This document shows, piece after piece, positions 19,501-24,701 of a stretch of 52,768 nucleotides of DNA. Position numbers and translations under genes: made by a program. The first letter of the stretch is position 1. Every line of letters starts with the position of its first letter. Under the pieces are notes generated by a model. The model ran no database searches. It saw only the letters and a list, made by a program, of their open reading frames with translations, and had not been told where the DNA came from. Origin of the DNA: Akkermansia muciniphila. Lineage in GTDB: Bacteria; Verrucomicrobiota; Verrucomicrobiia; Verrucomicrobiales; Akkermansiaceae. Location of the stretch: positions 1 to 52,768 of the forward strand of contig CAMCYK010000011.1 in assembly GCA_945883695.1 (NCBI GenBank), written 5' to 3'.

Positions 19501-21630
19501 GCGGAAGGCAGGGGCGGCATCGTCCGCGGCGAAGACCGGACCTTCACCACCCTCAGCGACAACGCGCTGCTCGCGGCCCTGAACGTCAACGAAGGCGTGC
19601 TCGGACCGGACTTCGACTCACAGGTCACCACCTATCACGTGTCGGTCCCCGCCGCCACCGGCAGCGTCACGGTGAATCCGGTGACCGTCCACCCGCGAGC
19701 CACCTTCGAAATCCCCGGGGCTACCGCGGGAAGCATCGCCCTGACCGGACAACGTACGACCGTGACCATCACCGTCACGGCTGAAGACCGTGAGACACTG
19801 AAGCACTACAACGTCATCGTGACCCGCCTGCCCGAGACCTTCGTCCTCGGCGACGACGGCAACGCGCCACTGAGCGTCGACGGTTTCTCCGCCCGCGGCT
19901 ACCCGGCCATCCTTACCCTCAACCACGCTCCCGTCCCCGGCACGATCCTCACGGTGATCGACAACACCGGCCTCGGCTTCATCCACGGCACCTTCAGCAA
20001 CCTCGCCCGCGGCCAACGTGTCGCCCTCGCATTCGACGGCCTCGCCTACGACTTCGTCGCCAACTACCACGGCGGCGATGGCAACGACCTGGTCCTGCAG
20101 TGGGCGAATACCCGCGCGTTCGGCTGGGGCTTGAACTCCCACGGCCAGCTCGGCGACGGAACTACCATGGGTCGACTTTCCCCCGTCGCGTCTGACCTGT
20201 CCGGCATGATTTCCGACAAGACAATCACCGCGATCTCCGCCGGCTACCTCCACAGCCTGGCCCTCTGCTCCGATGGCAGTGTCGCCGCATGGGGATTCAA
20301 TGCGCAAGGCCAGCTCGGCAACGGCACCACCACCGTCGCCAGCATCCCCGTCGCGGTCGACTTTACCGATGCCGCCGGCGAGGTGATCGCGATTTCCGCC
20401 GGGCCCTTCCACAACCTCGCCCTCCGCACCGACGGACGCATCGCGGCCTGGGGCTACAACAACCACGGCCAGCTCGGTACCGGCGACAAAGTGACCTACC
20501 TCCGCCCCGTGCTGGTGCCCGCCGTCGGCGCGCTGGCCGGCAAGCAGGTCGTCGCCGTCGCGGCCGGCACTTATCACAGCTTCGCGTTGTGCGCCGATGG
20601 CAAGGTCGCCGCCTGGGGCTATAACGACGAGGGTGAACTCGGTGACGGAACCACCACCTCGACCTCCGTTCCCGTGGCCGTCGATACCTCCGGCATTCTG
20701 GCGGGCAAGTCGGTCGCGAAGATCGCCGCCGGCCAGTATCACCTGCTCGCCCTCTGCACCGATGGCACCCTGGTATCCTGGGGCTACAACGCGCGCGGCC
20801 AGCTCGGGACCGGCACCGCCACCGACGCCCCATCGCCGGTCGCGGTCGACGTTTCCGGCCTCTTGTCCGGCAGAACCGTCGTGGATCTCGCAGCCGGCGA
20901 TTCGCATAGCGTCGTCCGCTGCGCCGACGGCACCGTCATCGCCTGGGGAAACAACCTCCGCTTCCAGCTTGGCAACGGTGGCGTCTTGGCGAGTTCCGTG
21001 CCGGTCGCTATCGATCTCTCCGCCCTTCCCGCCGGCAGCACCACAGCCTCGGTCAGCGCCGGTCGGAATCACAATCTCACACGCCTCCGTGATGGCAAGA
21101 TCGTGGCCTGGGGTGAGAATTCAAGCGGTCAGCTTGGCAACCTGGGCACGGCCGCAGCCTCCCGACCGGTCAGGGTCGATCTCGCCACCACTCCCGCGGG
21201 CAGCCGTGCCATGTTCGTGGCATCGGGCTCCTCCGCCCAGCATAGCCTGGCCGTCCTGGGACTGCCCGGCTCGCGTCCGGCGACGCGTGATCCCGTTCTC
21301 GCGGCGCTGGCGGGGAACAGCGGGCTGGATACGGATCAAGACGGCATCCCCGACCTGATCGAACTCGCCTTCGGTCTCGACCCCGCGGTTGCCCATGACG
21401 GCTTGATACCCCGGCCGCAGATCATTGACGGCAAGCTCGGCACCTCTTTCAACGAACCGCCGGGCGTCAGCGGCTATATCTATGGTGCGGAGTGCAGCGC
21501 GACCCTGGAGCCGGGGTCCTGGCAGGCGGTGCCCGACAGCGGTTCCGGCACCTGGCACGAGTTCAAGGTCCCGGTGGGCCCGGCTCCCCGGATGTTCATG
21601 CGCCTGACCGTCACTCCTACCCGACCTTGA
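1552..21630 (+). CDS. Giant exported protein with ten seven-repeat RCC1 propellers
   Basis: This is a single uninterrupted frame of 6,692 residues. ATG 1552 is chosen because it opens a signal peptide (MKRSTLLF, hydrophobic core, cleavage near VSAA). Ten units of about 670-678 residues follow. Each holds a beta-sandwich ending in (F/H)GGxGNDLVL, seven RCC1 repeats of about 53 residues (AGxxHSLALCSDGTLAAWG, GxNxxGQLG), an Fn3-like domain (FEYGLT, TTYHYRVVA) and a cadherin-like sandwich ending VTRLP; the tenth unit lacks the last two. Near residue 6593 comes DTDQDGIPDLIELAFGLDP, a calcium-binding type-3-like motif, then a short beta-rich tail. There is no autotransporter barrel, LPxTG or PEP-CTERM motif. 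Seven RCC1 repeats normally close one propeller, so ten propellers are inferred. It is probably extracellular or envelope-bound; the ligand is unknown. It converges with the autotransporter gene at 21725. Confidence 0.93.
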   Translation: MKRSTLLFRPLICWLTMLTVAPVSAATVEVTYNNAADIPVTTASHTASGNTLDFRLNFAPAVGTMLTVVNVTGSGPIQGTYDNLAQGQRVDLTFNGIRYPFFANYFGGSGNDLVLAWGSSRPLVWGDNNYGYLGLDHTLAVRIPTAVLPTGVLKGKILSRAAIGASHTVVLATDGSLFAWGDNSEGQLGNDRMGENSLVPLAVDRSGALAGKTVVSLVAGQTFTLALCSDGTLVTWGGNNSGTAGNGSSSDSPVPTAVDQAGVLAGRRVVSIVAGSESCFALCSDGTLAAWGNNVTGQLGDGSNTNRSRPVLVSKTGALAGKTIIAVASGHHHTYALCSDGTLAAWGRNSEGQLGNNTTTESLIPVPVVRTGVLSGKTITSISCGALFGMALCSDGTLASWGSNNSGQLGIGSTTLSRVPVAVNRSGVLSGKTIVFATAGYNHAHALCSDGTLASWGLNDANQLGDDTGTTRTLPVRVVSTGLRAGERFHALGSGAAARQGLVLAASPPPATPVTLAADPIGDQQATLRATANANGTAATVSFEYGTTTALGGTAAAIPASVNGSTTTAVSANLGGLLPATTYHYRVVASGTGGDAAGETLSFTTGSSAALATLSTTAGELAPLFQTPLTSYWLTVSSATAGISLTPTATQAGAAITVGGNPAVAGSPGPLLPLAPGNNQIPIKVTSADGTTAFTYTVHVTRLPGVFAMESAADVPITATSFDLNGREAVLSLRHAPAPGALITLLRSTSLDPIRGSFSNLAQGQGVALTHQGVRYEYVADYFGGSGNDLVLRGANTRAVAWGSNSGSQLGFATPSQSNSALPVDSSGELSGKTITATAVGSNSSFALDSDGVVYSWGLNPSGQLGTGDLVTSPVPRKVLVSGPLAGKRVVAIDAGNNHALALCSDGTLLAWGSNNDGQLGIGSTTRSLLAVDVDRTGVLAGKTVVQMVASGNFSMALCSDGTIAAWGANEAGQLGDGTVGNRLRPVEVVRSGYLKDRGVVQITAGESFALALLDDGTLAGWGRNDNGHLGDGTSTYRKLPVAAGIGGALAGKAVVQIRAGSQHSLALCSDGTIAGWGANNQGALGNNTTSSTTPVPVAVVRTGVLSGRTVTSIAAGNQFSLASCSDGTMAAWGSNSFGELGNGTAGSYSQVPVLQNPSVAYPGSSFPPLSAAPAGTVTVTLLAFPPPPQAVTLAASSIRDLGATLEGEVNANGNPASVSFEYGLTDSYGTVVTANPSPVAGTALTPSRATLNNLLGGTTYHYRVVASGPGGKAFGADATLTTTTAAALASLEAGGHAVEPAFSQEISRYAVTVPETADSIVIGATAASPGAAVTVNGSPRAPGGNPLALSSGANLVTIRVTSPGGGDSRDYTLTVTRLPGTILLTSANQAPLALSRLDASGQHLDFELRYLPTAGTSFRLFDLAGFTPISGRFDNLAHGQRVTLAFGGIEFPFVANYFGGDGNDLVLQWANTRLFGWGFNTYGHAGLPATPSLTSPTPADPSALLQDKTILTTASGSSFTIMLMSDGSVFGIGENGSGQLGNPAAGSRTSTPVPVDRSGILNGKTVTTIAVGSTHTLALCSDGTLVAWGDNSVGRLGTGNTTRSPVPIAVDRSGALAGKRVIAIGAGTDHSLAACSDGTVVAWGQNFNGQLGNGVQTNSLVPIPVNRDGALAGKTVTKLFGGNSHSIALCSDGSLAAWGANVAGQLGDGTTTNRLLPVTVTSTGILAGKTPAAIAAGATHQLLLCTDGTLVTWGSNFRGQLGTGNTTSSSVPIAVTKTGGLAGKAVTAIAAGTSHSLAVSSDGTGAAWGFDSSGQLGDGAPLSNKTLPVGLVNDQLRAGERFIQVSAGSASELSLGIVASPPPPTATTLAATAIRDTAATLNGAVLPNGSSTTLRFEYGLTSSFGMTVPAVPGTGAGTGAVEASARLPGLLPGTTYHFRLVAEGPGATAFGDDSVFTTTTNATLTGLNLSAGILFPGFERTHATYIATVSSGVDSITVAPVPTHPEAVISVNGTVIPSGGASGPIPLSAGGIAVEIQVTSADRVDSMTYRVAVTRLPGAFTVPNPDSVPLTAGELIASGNAPPFVLGHAPQVGSSLKVIDITGSGPIRGRFDNLAQGQRVGLEFGGVLYPFVANYSGGTGNDLVLEWGNTRPLAWGNNGSSQSGTGISTASTLLVPTPVETGGALAGKTIHRWASGSEHVIALCLDGSLVAWGRNNSGMLGDGTNTERPTAINVPFNGALAGKSVVAVAAGSYHSLALCSDGSIAAWGSNISGQLGNNSITNSLTPVAVDTSGVLAGKPVIAIAAGSNFSLALCQDGTIAAWGQSNSGQLGNNTTTFSRVPVAVVSTGVLAGRRPVALAAGHEFALALCDDGQIAGWGSNSFGQLGDNTTTQRNVPVLADRGGVLAGKTVTAIAAGVAHSLARLSDGTLAAWGSNASGVLGDGTTTNRRVPVLINLSGVLAGKTVTDMEGGGSHTLAVCSDGTLAAWGRNQAGEVGDITTTTRLLPVLVNTTGLQPGERFIPGIIASDLNSSHAIVASPPAPQAASLAASSVKDSGAILNATVRPNGSSATVSFEFGLTPFLGTTLTAEPATLGGSTAQSAGVAVAGLTPGTTYHYRVVSSGPGGIARGEILSFATTTRATLAGLTPSAGVMGPDFDPKSTAYWLTVPAATQGISFTPVVAEPGATVRIAGSPVASGQAGPTVALAPGNNSVEVAVTSADGTANLTYHVTVTRIPESLAFGSAAEVPLRVAGFHATGSPAIILGFAPPTGTDLMLVENSGRGFIRGAFEGLAQGGLLKLSHGGITYEFSVNYHGGDGNDLVLQWANMALFGWGDNTSGAAGHHGPTRYTPVAVADDQGILAGKTVSALSTGSSHTLALCTDGTLAAWGSNSDGQLGNGGTSSSNVPVAVDLGGELAGKTVVAIATGRDHSLVLCSDGTVAAWGSNILGQLGAWESSRSRTPVVLEKTGALGGRKVVAIRAGEYFNLALCEDGTLAAWGYNDRGQLGDGTKTDRRLPVRVGDNSILGGRRISSIAAGGTHVVAITEDGSLFAWGGNGQGQLGNGNTSDSSSPVPVNTGGLLAGKRVVALAAGSNHNLALCADGTLAVWGANGSGQLGIGSTTNSPLPVGVNRGGVLAGKTIRGIAAHNTSSYAVCDDGSIAAWGFNQWGQLGDNTTTNRNQPVLVQNSVLKPGERFVRLADGPFSTHINAIAALPPRATVDTLAAAVTGDSSATLNGSVRANSSDATAWFAYGTTPAYGQRAAATPENVAAGTTTAITASLAGLQGGTTYHFRAVASGSGGISYGESRTFTTGNAAALASLTVGGATLSPAFSPALGSYSATVPFTAGRITVTARSLSAAAEIRINGSQPNPGSALADVDLAVGTNTVEVTVNAGGGTATRNYRITVMRFPESFVYRDGTERPLVMERFAGSGPAPSLALEFAPGPGTGLTVVEQTGLDPFADRFSNLAQGEVVVLHHNGVNYRFVANYFGGSGNDLVLEWANRRIVGWGQNSDGELGHPDPRDMTTPVATVADAFPPDGTLFAVDAAGTGNHTLALGSDGVVYAWGGNQAGQLGNGGTTRTTTPAAVDRSGILAGKRVVKIAAGGDHSLALCEDGTLVAWGSNGNGQLGTGDTVNHTRPVAVDRTGVLAGKTIIAIAASYYASFAVCADGTVAAWGGNGSGMLGNGLNSGSFTRPVEVNRGGVLLGKTVVALAPGENHCFALCSDGTFAAWGQNTYGQLGNNSNADSPVPVLVDRGGVLAGKTVVQVSAGRAHGLAVCSDGTVAGWGRNNFGEVGNNSTTQSGVPVAITSSGSLAGKTVTAVDASIFNSLALCSDGSAATWGYNPWGQLGNGTTSDSPVPVAVLPGVIRPGERIIAGTAAVGSHFALVASPPAPTAETLAATLIGDHTATVNGRAGGNGETTALTFEYGLTDTYGSTLAADPATISGTAVTGSSATLTGLLAGTTYHYRLVASNDGGTTRGADRTFTTGTLTALAGLSLSHGSLAPDFALSRTAYTATVPFTAGSITVSPRVATPGATVTVNDRPVASGGASEALDLAVGENEIVIEVRAPGAAAGSQRYVVTVTRLPELLVLDAAGATGARSDRFGIAGLTAAISLRHAPATGASLLLLDSTGGEPIGGRFANLDQGQEIVLEHDGIAYPFVANYHGGDGNDLVLQWANTRLAGWGSNGNGQLGGTLATTQTVPADLQLSPAFGSPVMAAATGYRHSLALTADGEIHAWGIDDRGQLGQAGKTDSAFPLKVDRSGILAGRRVVAIAAGYGHSLALCDDGQVASWGWNGGGQLGVPGIEDRAVPGRVETTGVLAGKQVVRIAAGSFHNLALCSDGTLAAWGSNTFGQLGNNLSSAAFVPVRVDLNGVLAGKRIVAIAAGYQHSLALCSDGTLAAWGNNESGQLGIGSIESPKRVPVQVITTGALAGKTVIGIAAGDDHSLAWCSDGSAVAWGTNNAGRLGDGTTTRRDAPVAVNSSGALAGKSVTAITAGAHHSLALAADGSAIAWGDNPFGQLGINSNTGATLPTAVHGAGLAAGERFMTLVAGRASLHTLALVASPPKPLAATLAADGITGDGATLRGSVRPNGGSADIAFEYGLTPDYGHRIEATPATAGGTGTLPASARIEGLISGATYHYRILATSPAGVFAGADRTFTAGDDAALASLVTSAGSFDHPFTPGRLEYRATLPFAISSVTVTAVPARAGATVAINGGGAATVAVPAGESTITVEVAAPSGTPRQAYRIHLTRLPETFRFATAGEVPVRTAHFAPAGLSASFELGFAPLPGTRLTVVENTGDGRIRGTFANLAQGEMVTLDFGGRSYRFAAHYFGGDGNDLVLEWASNRLFGWGFGSTPRSFLPTPADPSGIIPRSPIVAVAAGQSHRITLHADGSLAGWGSNDDGQLGNGASGTSSTTPVAVDQRGVLAGKQVVRIAAGERHTLALCSDGTVAGWGHNFYGAIGPAGASRQAVPVAIPVQSLAPGKAVVGIAAGAISSYAWFDDGTIAAWGSNQYGQLGNNSTFNSPAPVLVSRSGALAGIKVVSVVAGDHYAAALGSDGTVASWGRNADGQLGINSTVNSPVPVAVDRLGALGGKTVVALAGGSSFQLARCSDGSVAGWGQNTNRQLATSVGSRSTVPVGVQMTGALDGKTILEIAAGDDHAWARCSDGSVVAWGGNINGQLGDNTTVNNNLPVLVSTANLLPGERLTALASCPLATSSYAIGSLPQLPLVTTLAASAIRNTVATLHGAVLPDGVAGELYFDCGPTENYGLTIAANPASVDGSAAVQASAPVTGMRPGSTWHFRLRLVTPHGSYLGEDRTFTTATDATLASLSTRAGNLTPEFSPPTTRYALTVPHTTGSLVLDPTASVPGAVVSVNDAVPTTPVLLETGSNVLKVQVTGPDSGETFRYLVIVTRLPELLRFDSPEDVPLVAGQFAAAAALPPVRLGFIPQPGTVLRLLDNRGGDPISGRFPGLPHGGTLDLESGGSAYRFVVNYHGGDGNDLVLQWANSRVFGWGESQQGQLGNGLRGGATPTPTLAAIGGTLAGKEVLATATGGFHSLAQATDGTLVAWGSGSGGKLGNGSNNDALAPVAVDPTGALAGKSVIALVPGRDFSVALCDDGTLASWGDNGSGQLGNGTTASSAVPVAVLPVGALAGKQVSSVVTGARFALARCSDGSLAAWGANGDGQLGNGGRPAGMMPVTVVSNGALAGKHVTAITAGESHCLALCEDGTMVAWGLNTHGQLGDNSTVTRPAPVAVDHGGALAGKHVIAIAAGNHHSLALCSDGSLFAWGLNSDGQLGNHGTTNSLVPTPVDLSGALAGKTIRSILAGTTFSLASCTDGTIAAWGSNNRGQLGDLTLAKRPAPVLTSTITLRAGEQWMDLPARQSGLHTVMLAGAPLASAATLAARDITGTRATLQGTVQANRNAVAVSFEYGLDATYGETTAALPASASGIGSTAASARLSGLRPGTTYHFRTVAEGRGGIVRGEDRTFTTLSDNALLAALNVNEGVLGPDFDSQVTTYHVSVPAATGSVTVNPVTVHPRATFEIPGATAGSIALTGQRTTVTITVTAEDRETLKHYNVIVTRLPETFVLGDDGNAPLSVDGFSARGYPAILTLNHAPVPGTILTVIDNTGLGFIHGTFSNLARGQRVALAFDGLAYDFVANYHGGDGNDLVLQWANTRAFGWGLNSHGQLGDGTTMGRLSPVASDLSGMISDKTITAISAGYLHSLALCSDGSVAAWGFNAQGQLGNGTTTVASIPVAVDFTDAAGEVIAISAGPFHNLALRTDGRIAAWGYNNHGQLGTGDKVTYLRPVLVPAVGALAGKQVVAVAAGTYHSFALCADGKVAAWGYNDEGELGDGTTTSTSVPVAVDTSGILAGKSVAKIAAGQYHLLALCTDGTLVSWGYNARGQLGTGTATDAPSPVAVDVSGLLSGRTVVDLAAGDSHSVVRCADGTVIAWGNNLRFQLGNGGVLASSVPVAIDLSALPAGSTTASVSAGRNHNLTRLRDGKIVAWGENSSGQLGNLGTAAASRPVRVDLATTPAGSRAMFVASGSSAQHSLAVLGLPGSRPATRDPVLAALAGNSGLDTDQDGIPDLIELAFGLDPAVAHDGLIPRPQIIDGKLGTSFNEPPGVSGYIYGAECSATLEPGSWQAVPDSGSGTWHEFKVPVGPAPRMFMRLTVTPTRP
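1627..21255 (+). repeat. Ten tandem coding units of about 2.0 kb
   Basis: The GND codons of the unit-defining motif begin (AAC codon) at 1882, 3913, 5941, 7975, 10006, 12034, 14068, 16078, 18070 and 20083. Spacings are 2031, 2028, 2034, 2031, 2028, 2034, 2010, 1992 and 2013 bp, all multiples of three. Each unit contains seven shorter RCC1 repeats of roughly 160 bp, 70 in all. The units clearly differ in sequence, so the expansion does not look very recent. Confidence 0.9.
18152..18160 (+). repeat. G9 homopolymer inside the giant gene
   Basis: Nine consecutive G residues lie in the ninth unit, encoding part of LRGGAT, just after the first RCC1 motif of that unit. Slippage by one base would shift the frame and remove about the last 17% of the protein. 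Confidence 0.8.
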
Positions 21631-21673
21631 AGGAGGGAAGGGATCCGGCAGGTTACGGCTCGCTCCTTTCCGC

Positions 21674-21702
21674 GGCTCTGCGGGCAGGGCCCCAGCGCTC
21701 TT
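21674..21702. terminator. Candidate terminator between convergent genes
   Basis: A 7-bp stem with one G-T wobble (GGCTCTG 21674-21680, loop CGGG, CAGGGCC 21685-21691) is followed after about 7 bases by CTTTT. It lies in the 94-bp gap where the giant gene and the autotransporter gene converge. Judged by eye only. Confidence 0.35.
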
Positions 21703-21724
21703 TTAGTTCCTGAGTGGATCGGGC

Positions 21725-24463
21725 TCAGAAGCCGATCGTGGTGCCGAGGCTCAGTCCGTTGAAGACTTCCGCACCCGAGCGGAATTCGGCCCGGTAGCCG
21801 AGTCGGATGCGGACCGCATCCGTGGCCGACCAGGTCGCCCCCAACCCGATAAACAGCAGGTCGTCGGACAAGAGGTTCCCTTCAACTGTTTGGGCTCTAC
21901 CCGCGGCGGAGAAGCGGGCGGTGACGTGCTCCCGATCATCGTTGAAGCCGGCATTGAGACCCACCCGGCCATCGAGGGTCACGGTCCGGCTGACATCGGC
22001 TTCCGCCGCCACGCTGAATTCGGCGAGGAACGATTCGCGGTGCACCGGATCGACCGCAAGCGTGATCGGCGAGCCGGGAGCGGTTGCGGCGATCTCCCGG
22101 AATGCTTCCGAGGAGCCCGTCGTGTAGCTGACGCCCATCGCTGGAATCAGCCGGAAGGTCCCGGAGTCGTAGGCAACGCTTTCAATTCCGGCGAAGACAT
22201 CGAAGGCTTCCGTCGCGACATCCGAGAACCCCGTGAGGCCCGGCCGCCATCCGGCCGTGGTGGCGCTCGCGCTGCCGCGGGTTCCATCGAAGTGATAGCT
22301 GCCATACGCCATGCCGGCACGGATCCGCGTGGCCTTCTTCTGGCCCAGTGTCGCCTCACCCGTAAGACCGAAGGTCCAGCCAGCGCCCTCGGCATCGATC
22401 AAGCGGCCGCTTATTTCGCCGTCGTCCGCACCGAAGTAAGCGCCCACCCGGACACCGCCGGCGAGCCCGGTGCGGATGCCGGTGACGACGCCGGCTCCGG
22501 TGAGCCCGAAGTCCCCGCGGCCGGCCGAACCGGAGGTTTCGACGTCGAAGAAATCGGCCGCGGCGAAGACCTCCCAGGTCCGGGGCACGGACAAAACGGC
22601 GGCGCCCTTCGCATCCTTGCTGCCGGAGGCGGGAACCGCGGCGGCAGCGATGGAAGGAGCGCTGAATGCCGAACGCCGGTGGGTGCGGGTGGCTTGCAGC
22701 GCGTATTCCGGCAAGCTGGTGTAAACCCCGGGTGACAAGCGGTCGAGCAAGGCCCGGTCGAGCCCGTCCGGTGTGATCGATGCGGTCAAAGCCCACAGCA
22801 AGTCCGGATCCGTGGTGCTGGCGAAGCCGCTGGTCAGATCGAAGGGCGGCACCCCGCCGGGACGCGGCGTGATGTTGTTCACGCCCGGATCGATGACATC
22901 ATCGTAGAGCGCGAGCCAGGTGGAGGCGTGACTCCTGTTCACCCCGGAAAGCAACGAGGCATCGCCGTCCAGAATGATCCGCGTGATGGTGCCGTTGGCG
23001 GGATTGAAAAGCACCAGACCTTCGAGATCCTCGGTCAGGCTGCTGAAATTCCCGGTGTAGCTGCCGGCGCGGATGAGTTGGAGCGGGACCAGCAGCTCGA
23101 TCTCGCCGACCCCGGTCTTGTGAAGTTCGAGGCTGCCCCCGAAGGCGGCGGAGCCGGTGACATCCAATCGGTCGGAGGCCGCGACCCCCACGTCAAACAT
23201 CAGCGTGCCGCCCGGCCCGTTCACGAAATCGCCCTCCACGCGGAGTGCGCCGGCGGTGCCCAGGCCGCCCGGAGCCACGGTCGAATCGTTGTCGAGATTG
23301 CCGCGCCAAGTGGCGCTGCCGCCACCGGATGTGGTGAGGAGGGCGAAGTTTTGAGTTCCACCGGCAATCAGGGTCGCCCCGGAGCCGAGGTTCAGCTGGG
23401 TTAGGTGGGTGCCCAGCACCCCGCTGTTGTCGAGAACGCCGGCGGCGACATCGATGACTCCTGCAGACGAGGCGCCGCTGAAGCTCACCGCGCCCCGGGT
23501 GACCAGCACTCCGCTGCCGAGATTCCCTGCCACAGCCGAGCCTTCGTTCAGAAGATAACTCGACGCGGTCAGCACGCCGGGGCCGGAAAGGGAGCCCGCT
23601 TGAGAGACATAGGTGCCCACGGTGTCGGAGCCCTGGAGCACCAAGGTTGAGCCGGATGAGAGTCCGAACCGCGCCCCATCGGCCAAGTTGTCACCCGCCA
23701 ACGTCAAGGTGCCCCCGGCGAGGTTCACGTCGAGTGCCAAGGAGCTGCCGGTGATCGAGACCACGCCCGAGGTCGTCAGCAGTCCACCGCCAAGCCGGCC
23801 GGTCAGGGTGGAGCCGTCATTGAGCTGGTAGCTGGACGCGGTCAACACGCCCGAGCCGGAAATCGTTCCACCATTGGAAACCAGGCCGGCGATCGTCTCG
23901 TTGGCGCTCCCCAGAGCGAGTGCCGTGGCGTTCGAAAGGTTGACAACTGTCGCGTCTGGCAGCGCTCCGGCGGCTCCCAGACGGAGGGTTCCTCCGGTGA
24001 CCATGGTGGCTCCCGTGTAACTGTTGAGTCCTGACAGCCGCAACTCGCCGGAGCCCGCCTTGGTCAAACCGGCCGTGCCTTCGAGCGTCGTCCCCATGGC
24101 GAGGACCCCGGTCCGGACATCGATCGCCGGCAGGTTCGCCGCGAGGTCCGGCACCAGCGCGATGGAGCCTCCTTCCAAGGTATAGTTCGCACCTTGCAGC
24201 ACGATGCCCGACGCCTGAACGCTCCCGAAGACGGTAACGATCCCCCCAACGGGATCCTGAAAGTTCGCCACATCGACCGCGGCATCCGGCCAGGTGACAT
24301 TCGGCCCGGCCGCGCCCACCGCGGTATTCCAATTCTTTTCGCCGAGTCCGGTGCCCCAGATGCCGCCGCCACCGGTTCCTCCGACGTTCCAGAAGCGGTC
24401 TGCGGCCGGAGAAAATCCGGGCAAGGCTGCCGCGATCAGCGGGAAAAACGGGGGGATTCGCAT
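21725..24463 (-). CDS. Autotransporter with PATR-type passenger and C-terminal beta-barrel
   Basis: The protein has 912 residues from ATG 24463; a TTG at 24472 in the same frame would add three residues. It has a signal peptide (MRIPPFFPLIAAALPGFSPA) and a passenger rich in Gly, Ser, Thr and Leu. The autotransporter-associated strand motif LNSYTGATMVTGGTLRLG is clear, and stretches such as VLTASSYxLNxGSxxxGxLG recur. The last roughly 270 residues (from about RTWEVFAAADFFDVE) alternate as an outer-membrane beta-barrel and end in phenylalanine (TTIGF), the usual signature for barrel insertion. This is a type Va secretion architecture: Sec export, barrel insertion, passenger on the cell surface. 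Its own function is not evident, and no protease or lipase motif is visible. It converges with the giant RCC1 gene and is divergent from the broken delta-60 gene. Confidence 0.9.
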   Translation of the reverse strand: MRIPPFFPLIAAALPGFSPAADRFWNVGGTGGGGIWGTGLGEKNWNTAVGAAGPNVTWPDAAVDVANFQDPVGGIVTVFGSVQASGIVLQGANYTLEGGSIALVPDLAANLPAIDVRTGVLAMGTTLEGTAGLTKAGSGELRLSGLNSYTGATMVTGGTLRLGAAGALPDATVVNLSNATALALGSANETIAGLVSNGGTISGSGVLTASSYQLNDGSTLTGRLGGGLLTTSGVVSITGSSLALDVNLAGGTLTLAGDNLADGARFGLSSGSTLVLQGSDTVGTYVSQAGSLSGPGVLTASSYLLNEGSAVAGNLGSGVLVTRGAVSFSGASSAGVIDVAAGVLDNSGVLGTHLTQLNLGSGATLIAGGTQNFALLTTSGGGSATWRGNLDNDSTVAPGGLGTAGALRVEGDFVNGPGGTLMFDVGVAASDRLDVTGSAAFGGSLELHKTGVGEIELLVPLQLIRAGSYTGNFSSLTEDLEGLVLFNPANGTITRIILDGDASLLSGVNRSHASTWLALYDDVIDPGVNNITPRPGGVPPFDLTSGFASTTDPDLLWALTASITPDGLDRALLDRLSPGVYTSLPEYALQATRTHRRSAFSAPSIAAAAVPASGSKDAKGAAVLSVPRTWEVFAAADFFDVETSGSAGRGDFGLTGAGVVTGIRTGLAGGVRVGAYFGADDGEISGRLIDAEGAGWTFGLTGEATLGQKKATRIRAGMAYGSYHFDGTRGSASATTAGWRPGLTGFSDVATEAFDVFAGIESVAYDSGTFRLIPAMGVSYTTGSSEAFREIAATAPGSPITLAVDPVHRESFLAEFSVAAEADVSRTVTLDGRVGLNAGFNDDREHVTARFSAAGRAQTVEGNLLSDDLLFIGLGATWSATDAVRIRLGYRAEFRSGAEVFNGLSLGTTIGF

Positions 24464-24701
24464 GAGCTTCAAGTCGGGGTCGATCTCAACCTTGTTTCCT
24501 AATAAATGCCCCCTTGTCGCTTAAAGGAAAATCGGCCGGCAACCGATGGGGAAGACAATTCGTGCTCGCCCTACCGGTTCACGGGTTCAACCATCAGCAA
24601 TAGTCCACATCCTCCTTTCCGAGCCTTCCAGTGCTCAGAGGGGCTTTCTCAACGGCCTACCTTTTAAAAGCAATTTGTCAGCAGCCATCTCCCCCGCAGT
24701 C
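24464..24701. other. Divergent intergenic region
   Basis: These 238 bp separate the autotransporter gene (minus) from the broken delta-60 gene (plus), so both promoters should lie here. A/T-richer patches near 24490-24530 and 24655-24675 are the likeliest places, but I see no clear consensus boxes. A frame open from 24546 runs into the delta-60 gene but lacks a signal peptide until ATG 24702. Confidence 0.35.

Noticed and set aside
1552-21630. CRISPR-like regular repetition
   Set aside because: The repeats are about 160 bp and 2 kb, coding, diverged and in frame. They are protein repeats, not short identical direct repeats with spacers. The 9-bp array at 28625 also has no spacers.
21890-22735. 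A 281-codon plus-strand frame inside the autotransporter gene
   Set aside because: It opposes the beta-barrel coding region, has no recognisable domain, and disappears at the barrel's end.
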